DNA from: Halosimplex litoreum
GTDB taxonomy: Archaea > Halobacteriota > Halobacteria > Halobacteriales > Haloarculaceae
Reading direction: 5' to 3'
DNA length: 64,000 nt
Assembly: GCF_016065055.1 (NCBI RefSeq)
Contig: NZ_CP065856.1
Span: 3,285,836 to 3,349,835 of the forward strand
Shown one piece after another: positions 61,272 to 64,000 of the stretch. The notes under the pieces are model-generated. The model was not told the origin of the DNA, ran no database searches, and worked only from the letters and a program-made list of their open reading frames with translations. Numbering within the stretch: the first letter of the stretch is position 1; each line of letters begins with the position of its first letter. The translations under genes and the position numbers were made by a program.

Positions 61272-61466
61272 TTACAGGCGCTCGAGGTTCGTCGCGCGCG
61301 GGCCTTTGTCGGCCTGCTCGATGTCGAACTCGACTTCCTGTCCCTCTTCGAGGTCCGGACCGCCCACGTCCTCCATGTGGAAGAAGACGTCCTCGTCGGC
61401 GTCTTCCGTGTCGATGAAGCCGTAGCCGCCGGTGTCGTTGAAGAAGTCGACCTTGCCGGTCGCCAT
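61272..61466 (-). CDS. cspA: Cold-shock domain protein, third of three
   Basis: A 64-residue cold-shock protein: GKVDFFNDTGGYGFIDT contains RNP-1-like GYGFID and EDVFFHMED contains RNP-2-like VFFH. It is a single OB-fold that binds single-stranded RNA/DNA. The protein differs from the middle copy only at one residue (Glu for Asp after GFIDT), although about 20 of 195 bases differ. It starts two bases after the middle gene's stop. Confidence 0.93.
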   Translation of the reverse strand: MATGKVDFFNDTGGYGFIDTEDADEDVFFHMEDVGGPDLEEGQEVEFDIEQADKGPRATNLERL

Positions 61467-61468
61467 CG

Positions 61469-61663
61469 TTACAGACGCTCCAGGTTGGTCGCTCGGGGAC
61501 CCTTGTCCGCTTGCTCGATATCGAACTCGACTTCCTGACCCTCTTCGAGGTCGGGGCCGCCGACGTCTTCCATGTGGAAGAAGACGTCTTCGTCCGCGTC
61601 GTCGGTGTCGATGAAGCCGTAGCCGCCGGTGTCGTTGAAGAAGTCGACTTTCCCGGTCGCCAT
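61469..61663 (-). CDS. cspA: Cold-shock domain protein, second of three
   Basis: This is the 64-residue middle copy, with the same GYGFID and VFFHMED nucleic-acid-binding motifs. It follows the first gene's stop by two bases and precedes the third by two, so all three are on one transcript. Mostly synonymous differences from its neighbours indicate that the protein sequence is under selection rather than freshly duplicated. Confidence 0.93.
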   Translation of the reverse strand: MATGKVDFFNDTGGYGFIDTDDADEDVFFHMEDVGGPDLEEGQEVEFDIEQADKGPRATNLERL

Positions 61664-61665
61664 TG

Positions 61666-61860
61666 TTACAGACGCTCCAGGTTCTCGGCGCGCGGGCCTT
61701 TGTCTGCCTGAACGATGTCGAACTCGACTTCCTGCCCCTCCTCGAGGTCAGGACCGCCGATGTCCTCCATGTGGAAGAACACGTCCTCGTCGGCGTCGTC
61801 AGTGTCGATGAAACCGTAACCGCCAGTGTCGTTGAAGAAGTCAACCGTACCGGTCGCCAT
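61666..61860 (-). CDS. cspA: Cold-shock domain protein, first of three
   Basis: The 64-residue promoter-proximal copy. It differs from the second at four positions (Thr for Lys near residue 5, Ile for Val before GGPD, Val for Glu before QADKG, Glu for Thr before NLERL). The RNP-like motifs are intact. A TATA box about 29 bases upstream makes the transcript leaderless, starting at this gene. Confidence 0.93.
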   Translation of the reverse strand: MATGTVDFFNDTGGYGFIDTDDADEDVFFHMEDIGGPDLEEGQEVEFDIVQADKGPRAENLERL

Positions 61861-61884
61861 TGCAGTTACCCAGACGAGATGAGC

Positions 61885-61892
61885 CTATTAAA
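61885..61892 (-). promoter_or_regulatory. TATA box of the cold-shock triplet
   Basis: TTTAATAG on the minus strand is centred about 29 bases before ATG 61860. A near-ideal distance for a leaderless transcript. Confidence 0.68.
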
Positions 61893-61928
61893 GTCTGGCG
61901 GGTCCTTCGAAAAGTGTGCTACCACACG

Positions 61929-64000
61929 TCACGTTTCGAGCGCGACCGCCTCGGCGAGCCGCTCGACGGGGTGTGGCGGCGAGTCGCCCGCTTCGTGGTC
62001 GTCGAGTTGCGACCGGCAGGAGGCGCCGGGGGCGACGACTTCGTCCCCGGGACTGTCGTCGACCTGGTCGTAGAGGATCGACGCGATAGCCTTGCTCATC
62101 GAGTAGTGTTCGGCCTCGTAGCCGAAGCTGCCGGCCATGCCGCAACAGCCCGAATCCAGGGCGTCCACCTCGTAGCCCGCGCGTCGGAGGGCGCCGACGG
62201 CGTGGTGGTCCTTCTTGATGGCTTTCTGGTGGCAGTGGCCGTGGTAGGTGAGCGACTCGGCGGGGGCGTCGAAGTCGATCGACTCGTCGAGGCGGAAGCG
62301 GTCGACGTACTCGCAGACGCCGTAGGCGTTGGCCGCGACCGTCTCGACGGCCGCGCCCGAGAGCAGATCCAGGTAGTCGTGCTGGAACATCACCGCGTCT
62401 GACGGTTCGACGACGACCAGATCCCAGCCGTCGGCGATCCGCGGGGCGAGTTCGTCGACGTTGCGGTCGGCGCGCTCGCGGGCGGTGTCGAGAAAGCCCT
62501 TCGAGTGGGCGGCGCGGCCGCTGGCGGCCACGTCGTCGGGGACGTCGACGTGGACGCCGGCCGCTTCGAGGACGCGAACGGCCGCCTTCCCCGCTTCGGG
62601 GTGGCTGTAGTTGGTGTACGTGTCGGGGAAGACCAGCGCCTTGCGCTCGGCGTCGGCCTCGGGGACGCCCGCGTCGCGGCCGGCGAACCAGTCGACGAAC
62701 GACTCGCGTTCGAACGTCGGGAGCGTCCGCTCGCGGGCGATCCCCAGCACGCGCTCGGCGACGAGACCGCTCCCGGGGAGCTTCTGCAGCCAGTTCGAGA
62801 CGGGCGCGGTGGCGGACCCCAGCGCGCTCAGCCGGTCGACGTTGGCGAAGACGCGCTCGCGGAGGCTCGTGCCGTGCTCTTCGTGGTGGGCGTGTTCGAC
62901 CTCCGCCTTGAGCTTCGCCATGTCGACCTCGCTCGGGCAGTCTTTCGCACAGCCCTTGCAGCCGATACACAGGTCCATCACCTCGCTGACGAACTCGTCG
63001 TCGGTCGGGTCCTCGGGGAGGTCGCCGCTCATGGCTTGACGAAGCATGTTCGCCCGGCCTCGCGTGGCGGTCACCTCCTCGTCGGCCGCGCGGTAGGTCG
63101 GGCACATCACGCCGCCGGTGGTGTCCTGGCTGCCGCGACAGCCGCCGCAGCCGTGGCAGAGCTCGACCATGCCCTGCATGCCGTTGTCGTTGTCCCAGTT
63201 GAGGTCGGGCTCGAAGCCAGCATCGAAGCCGTAGTCGGGGTCGAACCGCAGGTCCTCGGTCATGTCGACGGTCCGGGCGCGGTCGGGCGCCTCGCCAGCC
63301 GCCACGTCGGCCGCGTCGACGCCGACGACCTGCCCAGGGTTCAGGAGCCAGTCGGGGTCGAAGGTGGCCTTGATGTCGCGGAACAGGTCCCACACCTCCT
63401 CGCCGTAGAGTTTCCGGTTCCACTGGGTCCGGGCGCGGCCGTCGCCGTGCTCGCCAGAGACCGACCCGTCGTACTCGACGACGAGGTCGGTCACCGCGTC
63501 GGCGATGGACTCCATCGCGGCCACGCCGTCGACGCTCTTCGTGTCGATCAGCGGCCGGATGTGCAGACAGCCCGGCCCCGCGTGGGCGTAGAAACTCGCG
63601 TAGGTGTCGTGGTCCTCCAGGACCGCCTGGAAGTCGGCGACGAACTCCGCGAGGTTCGCCGGCGGGACGGCGGTGTCCTCGATGAAACTGCCGTGTTTCG
63701 CGTCGGTCGTCCGCGAGAGCAGGATCGGCAGGCCGCTCTTGCGCAGTTTCCAGAAGCGAGCGCGGTCGGCTTCGTCGTGGGCCTCGCGGGCCGCGAACGC
63801 CCGAATCGGCGCGTCGGTCACGTCGGCTGCCCCCTCGGTCGGGCCGGTCTCGGTGGTCGCCGCGCCGACCAGGGCGTCGCCGAGCCGCTCGGCGTCCACC
63901 GTGTCGCCCACTCGGTCGGCGATCAGGTCGGCGACCCGCTGGCGCCCCTCCTCGTCGGTCTCGGCGTAGAACTCCACGAGCAGGACCGAGCCCGTGCCCT
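61929..64000 (-). CDS. FAD/Fe-S D-lactate-dehydrogenase-type enzyme (5' end outside window)
   Basis: The C-terminal 690 residues of a large membrane-associated flavoprotein are seen; the frame runs off the right edge (GSVLLVEFYAE is typical of the FAD domain). In order: end of the FAD-oxidase C domain (SGEHGDGRARTQW, FDPDWLLNPG), then two 4Fe-4S motifs (CHGCGGCRG...CP and CIGCKGCAKDCPSEVDM), then GlpC-like CCG-type motifs (YHGHCHQKA, DSGCCGMAGSFGYE). It would oxidise D-lactate or a similar 2-hydroxyacid and pass electrons to quinone. The GTG at 63977 is internal and not the start. Confidence 0.88.
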   Translation of the reverse strand, partial: GTGSVLLVEFYAETDEEGRQRVADLIADRVGDTVDAERLGDALVGAATTETGPTEGAADVTDAPIRAFAAREAHDEADRARFWKLRKSGLPILLSRTTDAKHGSFIEDTAVPPANLAEFVADFQAVLEDHDTYASFYAHAGPGCLHIRPLIDTKSVDGVAAMESIADAVTDLVVEYDGSVSGEHGDGRARTQWNRKLYGEEVWDLFRDIKATFDPDWLLNPGQVVGVDAADVAAGEAPDRARTVDMTEDLRFDPDYGFDAGFEPDLNWDNDNGMQGMVELCHGCGGCRGSQDTTGGVMCPTYRAADEEVTATRGRANMLRQAMSGDLPEDPTDDEFVSEVMDLCIGCKGCAKDCPSEVDMAKLKAEVEHAHHEEHGTSLRERVFANVDRLSALGSATAPVSNWLQKLPGSGLVAERVLGIARERTLPTFERESFVDWFAGRDAGVPEADAERKALVFPDTYTNYSHPEAGKAAVRVLEAAGVHVDVPDDVAASGRAAHSKGFLDTARERADRNVDELAPRIADGWDLVVVEPSDAVMFQHDYLDLLSGAAVETVAANAYGVCEYVDRFRLDESIDFDAPAESLTYHGHCHQKAIKKDHHAVGALRRAGYEVDALDSGCCGMAGSFGYEAEHYSMSKAIASILYDQVDDSPGDEVVAPGASCRSQLDDHEAGDSPPHPVERLAEAVALET

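Overview
The window is a piece of a haloarchaeal (class Halobacteria) chromosome. The DNA is very GC-rich, the predicted proteins are strongly acidic, and many genes start within about 30 bases of an AT-rich TATA element, as expected for leaderless archaeal transcripts. Several gene orders are archaeal signatures: RNase J with GGPP synthase and GluRS; L7Ae-S28e-L24e-Ndk; L21e-Rpo4-DUF655-RsmA-HemK2. A Haloarculaceae-like host is my guess from general gene content; nothing in the sequence proves it. There is no rRNA, tRNA, CRISPR array or transposase that I can recognise.

Layout. 1-4804: RNase J (cut by the left edge), GGPP synthase, a lone E2-type acyltransferase core and GluRS. 4938-10648: a Bat-type regulator, then a zinc-containing ferredoxin followed by an EtfB-EtfA-FixC/FixX electron-transfer cluster. 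10685-13523: small regulators, a 54-residue zinc-finger-like protein and the first copy of a dispersed structured repeat. 13520-17672: TmcA, then the L7Ae ribosomal operon behind a long folded leader. 17757-26517: a kinase-like phosphotransferase, a secreted CARDB-like protein with a MacB-type ABC transporter, and a two-gene MetE locus. 26638-34331: a translation and transcription block, elongation factor 1-beta with a 59-residue zinc-finger protein, and a 2-oxoacid:ferredoxin oxidoreductase. 34606-38484: a DUF4129/DUF58 membrane cluster. 38608-48850: lipid reductase, a Tat-exported propeller, aldo/keto reductase, membrane proteins, the second (inverted) repeat copy, and an S1/OB/DHH-like protein. 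48917-50640: an AT-richer island with four co-directional small genes, the best candidate for an undescribed exported-peptide system. 50840-64000: lipoproteins, cupin, Elp3 followed by a perfect 137-bp tandem duplication, MBL hydrolase, the RqcH/NEMF homologue, a trypsin-like protease with a small partner, a 17-bp minisatellite, three tandem cold-shock genes and a FAD/Fe-S lactate-dehydrogenase-type enzyme cut by the right edge.

How the parts relate. Most of the window is core information processing (tRNA charging and modification, ribosome assembly, ribosome rescue, mRNA decay) plus ferredoxin- and quinone-linked redox metabolism: zinc ferredoxin, Etf/Fix, KorAB and the lactate-type dehydrogenase. 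The accessory signals are concentrated in four places: the two repeat copies (12.6 kb and 44.5 kb), the AT-richer island (49-50.6 kb), and the repeat-bearing 3' flanks of elp3 (53.9 kb) and the DUF5778 gene (60.6 kb).
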